DNA of 64,000 bases from Oscillatoria sp. CS-180 (GTDB taxonomy: Bacteria; Cyanobacteriota; Cyanobacteriia; Phormidesmidales; Phormidesmidaceae): positions 62,001 to 126,000 of the forward strand of contig NZ_JAQMUB010000091.1 in NCBI RefSeq assembly GCF_028330965.1. Reading direction: 5' to 3'. This document shows positions 1-8,992 of this stretch, piece by piece. The notes beneath the pieces were generated by a model. It was not told the DNA's origin and did no database searches. It was given only the letters and a program-made list of their open reading frames with translations. Position numbers and translations under genes: made by a program. Numbering within the stretch: position 1 is the first letter of the stretch; each line of letters opens with the position of its first letter.

Positions 1-456
1 GACACCAATTTCAAGCTCATCCAGCAAAAAACCAAGACGAAACTCAAGCTCAGCAGTCCTGCGACGAATTTGAGTATTTTCCCAAACAGAGCGTACCGCT
101 TGGCTGAGCCGCACCATGTGTTTAGGCGATTTAAGGACATAGTCATTGAGTCCTGCCTTCATCGCTTCGACAGCAATCTCCTGACTGCCAGAGTCCGTAA
201 ACATGATGACAGGCTTATCAGGATACTGCTGTCTAACTGCTGTCAGGATTTCCATTCCTGTGGACCAGCGCAGATCATAGTCTGTAATCACGACATCGAA
301 ATCGTCATCTAGCGTTGACTTAAACTCGTCCCAGCTAACAGCTTCCTGAATAAACACATCAGGAAACTCCCGTCTCAGTTCATGAATCGCTAGCAAACGG
401 TCGTTGAGATCATCGTCTACTATCAAAACCCGTTCCAGTTGCCTAACTGAAGACAT
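1..456 (-). CDS. Response regulator with receiver domain, probable PAS domain following (3' end outside window)
   Basis: This is the N-terminal 152 codons of a gene that runs off the left edge. The start is ATG at 454-456. The receiver domain has the acidic pair at residues 14-16 (VLIVDDD), the phospho-acceptor Asp59 in VVITDYDLR, the Thr of MFTDSGS and the Lys of YVLKSP. After the receiver the chain reads into a charged helix and then LDELEIGV, which resembles the start of a PAS domain, so the full protein is probably a receiver-PAS sensor or kinase; that part is inferred. It lies 119 bp downstream of a second response regulator on the same strand. Confidence 0.85.
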   Translation of the reverse strand, partial: MSSVRQLERVLIVDDDLNDRLLAIHELRREFPDVFIQEAVSWDEFKSTLDDDFDVVITDYDLRWSTGMEILTAVRQQYPDKPVIMFTDSGSQEIAVEAMKAGLNDYVLKSPKHMVRLSQAVRSVWENTQIRRRTAELEFRLGFLLDELEIGV

Positions 457-575
457 AGAACCAAATGCTATAAAACGATTACGAACAAACCGATTACGAA
501 CAAACGCCAAAGGTTAAGGTTGAAATTCAGCCCCATGCTTCACAGGAACCAGCGTTCTGTTAATCCTAAAATATA

Positions 576-1034
576 TTAGGTTGCTAATACAACGGATGGA
601 TACTGGTTTAGCCGTATCCAATAAGCATCTAAAATCCCAACCATCCTAGAAAGAGCATCAAAACTCACAGGCTTCACCAGATAGGAATTTACGCCGAGAT
701 CGTAGGACAAATCAACGTCAGGACGCTCACTAGAAGAGGTTAGAATGACAACCGGCATCCGCTTCATGTCGCTTTTCTTCCTAATCCATTCCAAGACCTC
801 TGTTCCTGAACGACGCGGCAATTTTAAGTCTAATAACACTAACGCTGGGATGGGGTAGCGATCTCGATCGCTGTATTCTCCGACGCCTGTTAGATAGTCA
901 ACTGCAGCATCGCCGTCTTTGACCGAATAAAGCGTAATGATTGCATTTGTCTGACGGAACGCCCGTTGAATAAACAAAATATCGTTCGGGTCGTCCTCAA
1001 CTAGCAGGATATTGTAGGTATTAGTATTCATCAT
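576..1034 (-). CDS. Single-domain response regulator, Rcp1-like
   Basis: A 152-residue stand-alone receiver. It shows the acidic pocket (VEDDPND, residues 13-18), phospho-acceptor Asp69 in LLDLKLPRRSG, the switch Thr in VILTSSSE and the invariant Lys in YLVKPVS. The long insertion between beta2 and the Asp (YLTGVGEYSDRDRYPIP) is typical of the Rcp1 family, which receives phosphate from cyanobacterial phytochromes and other hybrid kinases. There is no output domain. Two adjacent ATG codons are possible starts. The histidine kinase at 4247-6940 is the nearest candidate partner, but pairing is inference. Confidence 0.9.
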   Translation of the reverse strand: MMNTNTYNILLVEDDPNDILFIQRAFRQTNAIITLYSVKDGDAAVDYLTGVGEYSDRDRYPIPALVLLDLKLPRRSGTEVLEWIRKKSDMKRMPVVILTSSSERPDVDLSYDLGVNSYLVKPVSFDALSRMVGILDAYWIRLNQYPSVVLAT

Positions 1035-1517
1035 GCCGTTGGATTCCTTGGCCTAAAATCCAAAATTGTCGAAAAGAGTTGTAATCAGGTCAATTACGAA
1101 GGATTCAACGATTGGCAGTGATAGAAAGTGATATGTCTATTGAGCACCACCTTTTACATCTGAAATCAGAGTAACTGGACTTAAAAAGCTCTGATGTACT
1201 CTCTCATAAACTCTAAGCCAGCTTGGTACGGTACCGTACGCAGATAGGTAATGTTAACACTTTTTTACTTTACCTAACCATCGTTAATGTATTGAAACCA
1301 AGCATCATGATGATATTAAGCTGACTACACAAAAAACTGGTTGCCTGAAAGAATCTTTTAATAAGTACTCGTGATTTGTTGATCAATGGATGTCTTTTTA
1401 TTAAAGTCTTGGAAAATTCTCAAGAAAGTTGTTTTTAACCAGACCGTTATTAGAGCAAACACATGTTTGCCTATCTTTGTTTCAGACGATTAATAACTTT
1501 GACTCATAGCTTCATAA
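1035..1517. other. Intergenic gap with a 14-bp perfect palindrome
   Basis: About 480 bases without a convincing gene, between a Crp/Fnr gene and the downstream response regulator on the minus strand. It is AT-rich towards 1300-1500. The one structured element seen is the perfect palindrome GTACGGTACCGTAC at about 1226-1239, which could be an operator; nothing else is recognised. Confidence 0.5.
1226..1239. promoter_or_regulatory. 14-bp perfect palindrome, possible operator
   Basis: GTACGGTACCGTAC is fully self-complementary and lies about 190 bp upstream of the response-regulator start at 1034. Its symmetry suits a dimeric regulator. Further GTAC-containing motifs cluster at 2622-2666 next to the second Crp/Fnr gene. 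No binding protein is known. Confidence 0.25.
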
Positions 1518-2261
1518 TCACTTTTGTATATCTAAGAGCCGGGTCGATTCAGCTCGAACAACGTTATAACATTCACACGCAGCTGATTCCAGAGCTTCGC
1601 GATTCAGGATGTGAATGTAGCCTCTGTTGTAGTGAATCAAACCGCCCTGTTGGAGCTTTCCAGCAGCCAAAGTGACGCTGGCCCTCCGAGTGCCTAACAT
1701 GCTCGCCAAAAAGTCTTGAGTTAGCTCTAAGTGTGAAGCTTGTAAGGCATCTTGAGATTGTAAAAGCCAGCGAGCCAGTCGTTCTTCAACCGGATGGAAT
1801 CGGTTGCAAGCAGCATTTTGACTAATTTGAGCAATGAGCGCCTGAGTGTAGCGCAGCAAAACGGACTGCAAAGCTTCGCTGCGATTGAATTCTGCCTTGA
1901 GTACGGAAGCACTGAGTGCGATCGCCCAACCGGAAATCTGAACGACTGCCCGACTGGCACTATAGTTTCCCCCTAAATAAACCGGATATCCAACCATGCC
2001 ATCACTACCAACAACCGCCGCTTCGATCGTGGCTCCATTCTCCATTACCTGAACCAGAGAGACCATCGAGCGACTGGGAAAATAGACTTTGTCCATGGGT
2101 TCGGTCGGCTCATACAAAACTTGGCCTAGCTCTAGCTGCACTTTGGTGAAGTTAGGCGCTAGCCGGTGATAAATCTCGTCTGGCAGTAAGGCGAGCAAAC
2201 GATTGCCCTGTGCCATCTGGTTAATATCTTTTTGCTCGAACTCTTCGGGAGAATAGGGCAT
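1518..2261 (-). CDS. Crp/Fnr family transcriptional regulator (first of tandem pair)
   Basis: 247 residues, the usual length for the family. Residues about 20-130 form a cyclic-nucleotide-type beta barrel (ALLPDEIYHRLAPNF onward, with YFPSRSMVSLV), followed by a dimerisation helix and a C-terminal winged helix (LTQDFLASMLGTRRASVTLA). The barrel lacks the classic Arg-bearing cAMP phosphate cassette, so the ligand is unclear. The C-terminus ECYNVVRAEST contains a Cys pair region shared with the neighbouring paralogue. Start ATG at 2259-2261. The paralogue lies about 440 bp upstream on the same strand. Targets are unknown. Confidence 0.9.
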   Translation of the reverse strand: MPYSPEEFEQKDINQMAQGNRLLALLPDEIYHRLAPNFTKVQLELGQVLYEPTEPMDKVYFPSRSMVSLVQVMENGATIEAAVVGSDGMVGYPVYLGGNYSASRAVVQISGWAIALSASVLKAEFNRSEALQSVLLRYTQALIAQISQNAACNRFHPVEERLARWLLQSQDALQASHLELTQDFLASMLGTRRASVTLAAGKLQQGGLIHYNRGYIHILNREALESAACECYNVVRAESTRLLDIQK

Positions 2262-2699
2262 AGCTCTCAGTACTTGATCGAATCAGGTAGACAAACTCGT
2301 GGCCATGTTGTTCAGGCAACACAACACTAATCCCGGCTCGATAAAGCCGTGATTACAGGGGAGAAGACTAGAATTCAGCAATTTCCGTCTACCGCAATGA
2401 GTTATAAACTCATCAACATTGCGGCAGGTGTGTTAAGGCTCGTTTGCGGGTGATGTGAAATACGGTCAGATTCACTATCTGAGCGTTCGACGGTCTGATA
2501 AATGACTGATAAACCGTTACGGTGACCCTACTAAGAATTCTAAAACGCAAAGAAATAACCTGCTTAAGCAAGGTCAATCAGGAGCCATAAATCAGCGACA
2601 GCCTTTACGACACAACTGCCTGTACTTTGTCACAAACCCTGTACGCTTTCAGTACGCCACCGTACACAAGCAAAATTTGTGCGAGCGCTAGGTGCAGGT
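2262..2699. other. Intergenic gap between the two Crp/Fnr genes
   Basis: About 440 bases without a gene. GTAC-core motifs recur at about 2622, 2641, 2652 and 2662, three of them spaced 10-11 bp, that is on one face of the helix. This suggests a binding region for a symmetric regulator or a decayed repeat. It lies just downstream of the second paralogue and upstream of the first. Confidence 0.4.
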
Positions 2700-3434
2700 T
2701 CAGTGGATTGATCGACTAATTGCCTGTAATCGTTCGCTCTCATCCCGCAGGAGAACATAGCAATTACAGGCAGCCTTTTCGAGGGCAGCGCGATCGCAAA
2801 TAGTAATCTTGCCACGCTGGTACTGAATCATGCCGGCCCGCTGCAAATGCCCAGCAGCCTCTGTGATCGTTGCCCGTCGCGTACCGAGCAGCATAGCGGC
2901 GTATTTTTGGGTGAGGGGTAGCTCATCTGTTTGCAGCCGGTCTTGAATAGATAAGAGCCATCGAGCGAAGCGTGGCTCAACTTGGTGATAAACCTGACAG
3001 CTTACGTTTTGCGCCGTTTCCGCTAAGGCTAATTGGAGATACAGCAAAACCTGTTTTTGAAACGCTTCGCCTCGGGTAAATTCTTGCTTCAGCGCCTGAG
3101 CGTTAACTTTGACTGCCTTACCTGCTACCTGCACGATCGATTTACTCAACGCCTGCTCTCCTCCCAACAAGGCCGCGAGGCCCACTAGTCCCTCATTGCC
3201 CACTAGTCTAAATTCAACCTGAGTATTGGGGCCGATAACGCTAATTAGAGAAACAAGCGATTGAACCGGAAAATAAATATCCGAAACGGGTTCTCCAACA
3301 TCATGCAGCACCGATCCCAAAGACAAATCGACCCAACTTAGATGAGGCTGAAGACGCTTGTAGCCTTCCTGAGGGAGCGACGCCAGAAGATGATTGCAAA
3401 GAGTCACATTGGAATTAAACGGCTGAGAAGGCAT
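2700..3434 (-). CDS. Crp/Fnr family transcriptional regulator (second of tandem pair)
   Basis: 244 residues, clearly paralogous to the product of 1518-2261: same LLASLPQEGYKRLQPHLSWV opening, YFPVQSLVSLI barrel segment and winged helix LTQKYAAMLLGTRRATITEA. The tail AACNCYVLLRDESERL matches the neighbour's ECYNVVRAEST. No classic cAMP-binding Arg cassette is seen, so the effector is unknown. Start ATG at 3432-3434. The pair probably arose by local duplication, and divergence is high enough that functions may have split. Confidence 0.9.
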   Translation of the reverse strand: MPSQPFNSNVTLCNHLLASLPQEGYKRLQPHLSWVDLSLGSVLHDVGEPVSDIYFPVQSLVSLISVIGPNTQVEFRLVGNEGLVGLAALLGGEQALSKSIVQVAGKAVKVNAQALKQEFTRGEAFQKQVLLYLQLALAETAQNVSCQVYHQVEPRFARWLLSIQDRLQTDELPLTQKYAAMLLGTRRATITEAAGHLQRAGMIQYQRGKITICDRAALEKAACNCYVLLRDESERLQAISRSIH

Positions 3435-4246
3435 GAGGTCAATTAAACAATAGTTATGACATAGGTTTTAGATTCAAGGTTGTATTAATAGGAGGATGAT
3501 GTGGGGAGAATACATGGAGATGTGCTTAGCTCAAGATTCGAAACAGAAGGTGGACGCCAACAACGTATTAAGTCCTATTGTTGCCTTCGTTTGGTTAATC
3601 ATGAAATTTTAGTGTCTGCTTGACCTATGACTACATGTCAAAACCTTACTATCGGCTTCTAATATTTGAGTTCAAAAGAGTCAGACATCAGTTTTCTAGA
3701 TCAGCGGATAAAAACGAACGTTAAGTACGTAAGACGCCTTTAGAATAAAGAATTTCTCTTAACAGGAGATCAATACAAAGTCAGATATATGGCCTACTTT
3801 GATCAAATATCATGTCTTATCAAAGCTTCTGACGAGCTATCTCTATCTGTAGCCAGTTGCCTAGAGTTCATTCCAGCTTTGCAAATTGGCCCTCGTTCCC
3901 TACCTACTTCTCGTACTTAGATCTTGCAGTTGAGTTTACGCTAACTGTTTTGGCTCCCCTGCTTTCCAATTTAGTGAGTTCTGAGGTCAAGTCCCCCAAA
4001 CTTGGAGGATTTAGGGGGCGAATGCAGGAAAATATGCTTTAGTGCAAGATCTGAGTCGTACCAATTTTAGAAGAAGGAAAATGGATTTCTAGCCTCTCTT
4101 CCTTTCTTAAATGCCTCCAAGGCCATAGCTTAGGGGAAGGATTTAGGGTGAGGGCGATAAAATTGGACTGAACTCATTGCCTACAGCGAGACACCATATG
4201 CGAATAGAACGACGGCAATGACGACAGCCCTATTTCCCGAATCGCG
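3435..4246. other. Intergenic gap carrying a MITE-like repeat
   Basis: About 810 bases with no supported gene, upstream of a Crp/Fnr gene and downstream of the histidine kinase. The only recognisable item is the inverted-repeat-bounded element at about 3915-4057, described separately. The remainder is AT-rich and featureless to the eye. Confidence 0.5.
3915..4057 (+). repeat. MITE-like element with 14-bp terminal inverted repeats
   Basis: The left end reads ACTTAGATCTTGCA (about 3915-3928). The right end, TGCAAGATCTGAGT (about 4043-4056), is its reverse complement with one mismatch. The interior contains AAGTCCCCC and GATTTAGGGGGCGAATGCA. A second related copy in reverse orientation lies at about 21250-21372, sharing ATCTTGCAGTT, a TTTGG..CCC segment and the GGGCGAATGCA end. 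There is no coding capacity, so a transposase elsewhere would have to mobilise it. Confidence 0.6.
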
Positions 4247-6940
4247 TTACTTAGAACTTCTGTGGGGTCGGCCTTTGAGTTCAAACCAAAAGCGACTGCC
4301 TTGGCCCTCTGCCGATTCGAGACCAACCTGTCCCCCCATCCGCTGAACACCTCGCTGCACGATCGAAAGGCCAATGCCAGTTCCCGAATAAGTTTCCGCT
4401 CCGTGCAATCGCTCAAAGGGATTGAAAATGCGCTGCTGGTGCCTGGGAGCAATCCCGATGCCATTGTCCTCAATCCAAATTCTCACCCAATGGGACTCAG
4501 AACCAACCTTTTGAGAAGCAGCCTGTCTGGCTTCAGCCCTAATGTGGACTTGCGGTTGAGTGTCAGGGGGCATGAACTTTAGAGCATTATTAATCAGGTT
4601 GCTCAAAACCTGCCGCAACACACTCCGCTGGGCGTACACGTTAGGCAAATTAGGCTCTACAAAAACGCTGGCCTGTTGCAGCTGTAGCGAATGCTGCAAG
4701 TCATCCAAAATGCTTTTAATGACAGCGTTGATATCGACCCAGTTTAGATTAATAGCAGTTCGACCAAGCTGACTGTAAGTCAATAAGTCCTGAATTAGAA
4801 AGTCTAGATGCTCCGCAGAAGCAGACATCCGGTGAATATATTCTTTGCCGAGGTCATCGATCTCAGTCGTGTAGTCTTCATCTAAGACTTGGGCAAATCC
4901 CTGAATGGCTCTCAGGGGAGCCCGTAAGTCATGGGCTACGGAGTAAGAAAAAGCGGCCAATTCTTGGTTGGCTGACTCAAGCGCTTGAGTGCGATCGCGC
5001 ACTCGGTTTTCCAACGTAAGATTAAGCTGTTGCAGCTCTTGCTCAGCTCCTTTGCGAACAACTGCCGCAGACAGTAAGTTGGCTGCGGCTTGCAGAAAGT
5101 TGATGTCGTCTTGGGTAAAGGTCCGTTGGCACGTGGAATAGACCCCCAAGACACCGAACTTTTCGTTTCCCTTGCCTGGAATATGAGTAGTCATGCCGCT
5201 GACTACCGCATAATCCGCCAATAGCGATATTTCAGGAAATCTAGTGTCGGTCACTAAATCGTCAATGACAACAGGCTCTCCAGTTCGCGATGCAAGTCCT
5301 GGAGGGGACTCTTCACTCGTGACAACTGTCGCCTGCTGAACCAACTCGGCAGGCCATCCTACAGCCGATCGCAATAGGAAGAACCGCCCATTAGGCTGTA
5401 TCTCTAGAATTCGGCAGTATTCAACCTCTAAACTCTCTGCAATTAACCGAACAGCATGATCAAAAAGAGATTGCAGATCCAAACCCGACAGTGCGGTTTG
5501 ACTGAGCTGCGCAACCACAGCCTGCTGTCGCAGTCGATCCGCTAAGGCTGCCTCTGTCTTTTTTTGTTGTGTGACATCAGCTGCCATCGAAATTACCGAT
5601 CTTGTTCCATCACTAAGTCGTCCTAGAGGTGCAGAACTGAACAACCAGTTTCGCATTTCACCTGCTTTGGTTCGAATTTCAAATTCGCCTTCATCGACCC
5701 GACGATTGAGGTCATATAGGCGATTGATATTCTCTAAAACCAAATGCTGGCGATCGCCATAGACTCTTTGAGTCCAGTCCTCCAGCGTCTCTAGTTCATC
5801 TGCAACGTAACCTGTAATTTCAGAGACTGCGTGGCTAATTTGAAGGATTTCGCCACCTTCAGCATGGATAAAAATAGGAAACGGAGCATTCACCACGGCC
5901 TTGCGGAAACGTTCTTCACTCTCCTGAAACTGCGCTTTTGCCGTCTCATAGCGCTTCATCTCTTCCTCTAGTGCCTGGTTAGTGGCTCTCAGCTCAGCGG
6001 TTCGCTCGGCTACTCGAAGTTCCAAGGTTTCATTGAGTTGCTGTAGCGCTTGCTCTGCTTCAATGCGCTCTACTTCAATGCGCTTGAGATCGCTAATATC
6101 AGTAGACGTGCCGTACCAGCAGACAATGTCTCCATGTTGATTATGAGAAGGCTCAGCTTTGGCTAAATGCCAAACAAACTGTCCATCCACTCGCCGTAAT
6201 CGATATTCAGCCTCGTAGTTGCTTCCGTCGGCAGTGGCTGCCTCCCAATTAGCAACAACCGTTTCAACATCATCAGGATGAATGGCTGCTAGCCAACCCC
6301 TTCCTTTTGCCGTTTCAGGAGTTTGTCCAGTGTACTCAAACCAGCGCTGATTGAAGTCAATACTAGAGACACCACTAGCCTCAGCAACCCAGACTAACTG
6401 AGGAATGGTTTCAATCAAACTGCGATATCGCTTTTCGCTTTCCCGCAGTTCGTATTCAACCGTTTTGAGCTGACTAATATCGCGTCCCACGGCTTGGTAA
6501 GCGATGATGTGTCCCTGCTCATCACAGAAGCAGCGATTGTTCCACTGAGTCCATCGCACTTCTCCCTGAACGACGACCCGATTCTCAATAGTCACCTGAG
6601 GGTTGGCAGCGCTCATAGATTTGACTAAGCGCTCAACACGGTCGCGATCGCCTTCATAGACAACAGGCTGATAGCTTTTATGAACCCAATCCGCTGGTGA
6701 TATTCCAAAATATCTACAAAAAGCAGGGTTCATGTAGATAATGGTCGTATCAGGTTTGTAGAGACAAATCAGCTCTTTTTGCGTCTCAAAAATTCTTTGA
6801 TAGGGCCCTTTCGACTGCATGAACTGTCGCTGCCAATTCGTCAAAGCAGTGTCCTGTGCATCAACATTTTGTTCTCTTGAAACGAATGTTGATTGGCAAA
6901 AACGAATGAGCTTAGCCCAGAAACGAGTTTTGATCTTCAT
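4247..6940 (-). CDS. PAS-PAS-PAS-GAF sensor histidine kinase
   Basis: 897 residues. Order: PAS (about 45-160, YQRIFETQKELICLYKPD), PAS/PAC (about 165-290, with WFEYTG and IHPDD), a coiled coil (LELRVAERTAELRATNQALE), a third PAS (about 345-465), a GAF domain (about 480-630), a second coiled coil, HisKA with phospho-acceptor His670 in YSVAHDLRAPLRAI, and HATPase_c with the N box (NLINNALKFM), the G1 box (IEDNGIGIA) and GTGIGLSIV. No transmembrane helix or signal peptide is seen, so it is probably a soluble multi-input sensor. The GAF domain lacks the usual chromophore Cys motif of phytochromes. Start ATG at 6938-6940. It may signal to the receivers at 1-1034. Confidence 0.93.
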   Translation of the reverse strand: MKIKTRFWAKLIRFCQSTFVSREQNVDAQDTALTNWQRQFMQSKGPYQRIFETQKELICLYKPDTTIIYMNPAFCRYFGISPADWVHKSYQPVVYEGDRDRVERLVKSMSAANPQVTIENRVVVQGEVRWTQWNNRCFCDEQGHIIAYQAVGRDISQLKTVEYELRESEKRYRSLIETIPQLVWVAEASGVSSIDFNQRWFEYTGQTPETAKGRGWLAAIHPDDVETVVANWEAATADGSNYEAEYRLRRVDGQFVWHLAKAEPSHNQHGDIVCWYGTSTDISDLKRIEVERIEAEQALQQLNETLELRVAERTAELRATNQALEEEMKRYETAKAQFQESEERFRKAVVNAPFPIFIHAEGGEILQISHAVSEITGYVADELETLEDWTQRVYGDRQHLVLENINRLYDLNRRVDEGEFEIRTKAGEMRNWLFSSAPLGRLSDGTRSVISMAADVTQQKKTEAALADRLRQQAVVAQLSQTALSGLDLQSLFDHAVRLIAESLEVEYCRILEIQPNGRFFLLRSAVGWPAELVQQATVVTSEESPPGLASRTGEPVVIDDLVTDTRFPEISLLADYAVVSGMTTHIPGKGNEKFGVLGVYSTCQRTFTQDDINFLQAAANLLSAAVVRKGAEQELQQLNLTLENRVRDRTQALESANQELAAFSYSVAHDLRAPLRAIQGFAQVLDEDYTTEIDDLGKEYIHRMSASAEHLDFLIQDLLTYSQLGRTAINLNWVDINAVIKSILDDLQHSLQLQQASVFVEPNLPNVYAQRSVLRQVLSNLINNALKFMPPDTQPQVHIRAEARQAASQKVGSESHWVRIWIEDNGIGIAPRHQQRIFNPFERLHGAETYSGTGIGLSIVQRGVQRMGGQVGLESAEGQGSRFWFELKGRPHRSSK

Positions 6941-7140
6941 GCCACTGCTGTCTGAACACAGGGAAGCTTAACATCGTACTTTGACAACCCTTTAATCAGA
7001 CCTGCTTATACCCTAGCGGAATTGTATCGTTAGTGCCCCTCCGAGTTTGAGCGCCGTAGCAGAAATTATTCCAAAAGAGAGAGATGGAGAATAGAGAAAT
7101 GACTGGTGTCAGCTGACGGCAGTCTGAGGCGCACTTAACC

Positions 7141-7503
7141 TTAAAGAACACCGACGGAGGCAACGGCTTGCATGAGTTCGGGAATGACGCAATTAGGCCA
7201 AGCCCCTTCAACGTTACGTCCCTGCAACAGAATAAATCTCAAACTATAGTCTGCGGGCAATCCCTCAACTTCGACCCAGATATGATCGGTTTCCTGCTCA
7301 CAGGTGATGCGTTCTTCGTCCATGAGTTCCGCAGCGATCGCCTGGACAGTTTTAGCAAGCTGTTGAGTGAGGCGGCAGAAGTCCTGAAATTCTGGTTGGG
7401 TCATCTCTACCGCCCAGCGATCGCCTCCCACCAGCCCTTTAAAGACAGTGGCGTCTGGGTCGTATCCCAAACGCCATCCATCGCCTTCTTTAACGTGACG
7501 CAC
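7141..7503 (-). CDS. DUF1818 family protein
   Basis: 120 residues of a small protein family conserved in cyanobacteria, with the typical GDGWRLGYDP, FKGLVGGDRWAVEMT and FCRLTQQL segments and a tail of LQGRNVEGAWP. Function is unknown. It lies 11 bp downstream of rpoZ on the same strand and is very likely co-transcribed with it, an arrangement seen in other cyanobacteria. The longest frame starts with GTG at 7501-7503; no better in-frame start follows closely. Confidence 0.85.
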   Translation of the reverse strand: MRHVKEGDGWRLGYDPDATVFKGLVGGDRWAVEMTQPEFQDFCRLTQQLAKTVQAIAAELMDEERITCEQETDHIWVEVEGLPADYSLRFILLQGRNVEGAWPNCVIPELMQAVASVGVL

Positions 7504-7514
7504 AGCCGACCCGA

Positions 7515-7745
7515 CTATTCACCAATGATTTCCGGTTGGGTCAGCTCATCGGACATTTCGATAATAGCCCTCAAGACAGGCTTCATGCGGGGGTCATCGT
7601 AAGCCTCAAACTCTTCGAAGCGACGGCGTTGAGCCCGGTTGGCCACTTGCACGGTGATGCGGTAGCGATTGGACGCAGCGTTAATCAAATCTTCCTGCCG
7701 ACGCATAATCTGCTGGCTATCAAAAGGAGAAGTATTTTTGAGCAT
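7515..7745 (-). CDS. rpoZ: DNA-directed RNA polymerase omega subunit
   Basis: The 76-residue product has the cyanobacterial omega pattern: [35 protein letters not shown] and the conserved tail [18 protein letters not shown]. Omega binds the beta' subunit and helps core assembly and sigma association. The open frame extends 20 codons further upstream, but family length and the N-terminal [10 protein letters not shown] argue for ATG at 7743-7745. It is followed after 11 bp by the DUF1818 gene. Confidence 0.92.
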   Translation of the reverse strand: MLKNTSPFDSQQIMRRQEDLINAASNRYRITVQVANRAQRRRFEEFEAYDDPRMKPVLRAIIEMSDELTQPEIIGE

Positions 7746-7927
7746 GGAGTCCGTCTTGAACGTCTGAACCACAAGTATAACAAAACGCCCCAATCCTCCT
7801 CGCAAGAATAAGATAGTAGTGATGCCAGGACGCTCTTTTTCGCGCCAGCATAGTGTCTAGGTTTGTAAGCTCTCTGATTTAGGCGTGGATAGACGATACT
7901 AAAATCACGCTATTTTATGATTTCACG

Positions 7928-8956
7928 ATGCAGAAGCTGACCATAACTCAACCCGACGACTGGCATCTGCATGTGCGAGATGGTGCCGTGCTAAAAGCCG
8001 TTTTGCCTCATACGGTGCGTCAGTTTGCCCGCGCCATCATCATGCCGAATCTGAAGCCTCCCGTGCGCTCGGTGGCGGAGGCGGCTGCCTATCGAGATCG
8101 CATCATGGCAGCCATTCCAGCGGGCAAACGGTTTGAGCCATTGATGACCCTCTACCTCACTGACAACACTGACCCTAAAGAGATTATCGCGGCTAAAGCC
8201 TCTGGGTTTGTCAAAGCGGTGAAGTACTATCCGGCAGGTGCCACCACGAACTCAGACTCTGGGGTAACGGATATTCGCAAGTGCGATCGCGTCTTTGAAG
8301 CCATGCAGCAAGTAGACCTGCCGCTATTGCTGCACGGGGAAGTGACTGACGCATGGGTGGACGTGTTTGATCGCGAGAAAATCTTCATCGAGAACAAGTT
8401 GATCCCTCTCAAGCAGCGGTTTCCTAACCTGCGGACGGTGTTTGAACACATTACAACCTCAGACGCAGTGAAGTTTGTTTTATCGGCTCACAACACTGCG
8501 GCAACCATTACCCCACAACATCTATTGTTTAACCGCAACATCCTCTTCAAAGGCGGGATTCGACCCCATTACTATTGCCTGCCAATTTTGAAACATGAGG
8601 AGCATCGCCAAGCTATTTTGCAAGCAGCTACCTCTGGCAATCCCAAATTTTTTCTAGGGACCGATAGCGCTCCCCATCCCCGAGGCAGCAAAGAAAGTTC
8701 CTGTGGCTGTGCAGGGTGCTATTCGGCTTTACACGCTCTGGAATTGTATGCAGAAGCTTTTGAGAGCGTTGACGCCTTGGACAAACTTGAAGCTTTTGCC
8801 AGCTTTCACGGACCCGACTTTTATCAATTGCCCCGCAACACTGAGCAAATCACCTTGACCAAAACAACCTGGCGCATTCCTGACGAAATGCCCTGGATGG
8901 AATCTGGCGTCGTCCCTTTGCGCGCCGGGGAAGAGATGACCTGGCAAATGGCATGA
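7928..8956 (+). CDS. pyrC: Dihydroorotase, class II
   Basis: 342 residues, the normal length for class II dihydroorotase. It catalyses reversible cyclisation of carbamoyl aspartate to dihydroorotate in pyrimidine synthesis. Seen: the metal-binding [10 protein letters not shown] near the N-terminus (residues 11-20), the carboxylated-Lys segment [14 protein letters not shown], His ligands in LLLHGEV and FEHITT, and the catalytic Asp in [14 protein letters not shown]. Start ATG at 7928. The flavoprotein gene follows after 36 bp on the same strand, so the two may be co-transcribed, although no functional link is evident. Confidence 0.95.
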   Translation: MQKLTITQPDDWHLHVRDGAVLKAVLPHTVRQFARAIIMPNLKPPVRSVAEAAAYRDRIMAAIPAGKRFEPLMTLYLTDNTDPKEIIAAKASGFVKAVKYYPAGATTNSDSGVTDIRKCDRVFEAMQQVDLPLLLHGEVTDAWVDVFDREKIFIENKLIPLKQRFPNLRTVFEHITTSDAVKFVLSAHNTAATITPQHLLFNRNILFKGGIRPHYYCLPILKHEEHRQAILQAATSGNPKFFLGTDSAPHPRGSKESSCGCAGCYSALHALELYAEAFESVDALDKLEAFASFHGPDFYQLPRNTEQITLTKTTWRIPDEMPWMESGVVPLRAGEEMTWQMA

Positions 8957-8992
8957 TGCTAGAGCGTCGTAGTTTCTCACGTAAGGTAGGTC

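Noticed and set aside
7168-7602. 144-codon plus-strand frame opposite DUF1818 and rpoZ
   Set aside because: Both genes on the minus strand match known families; the plus frame is their shadow.
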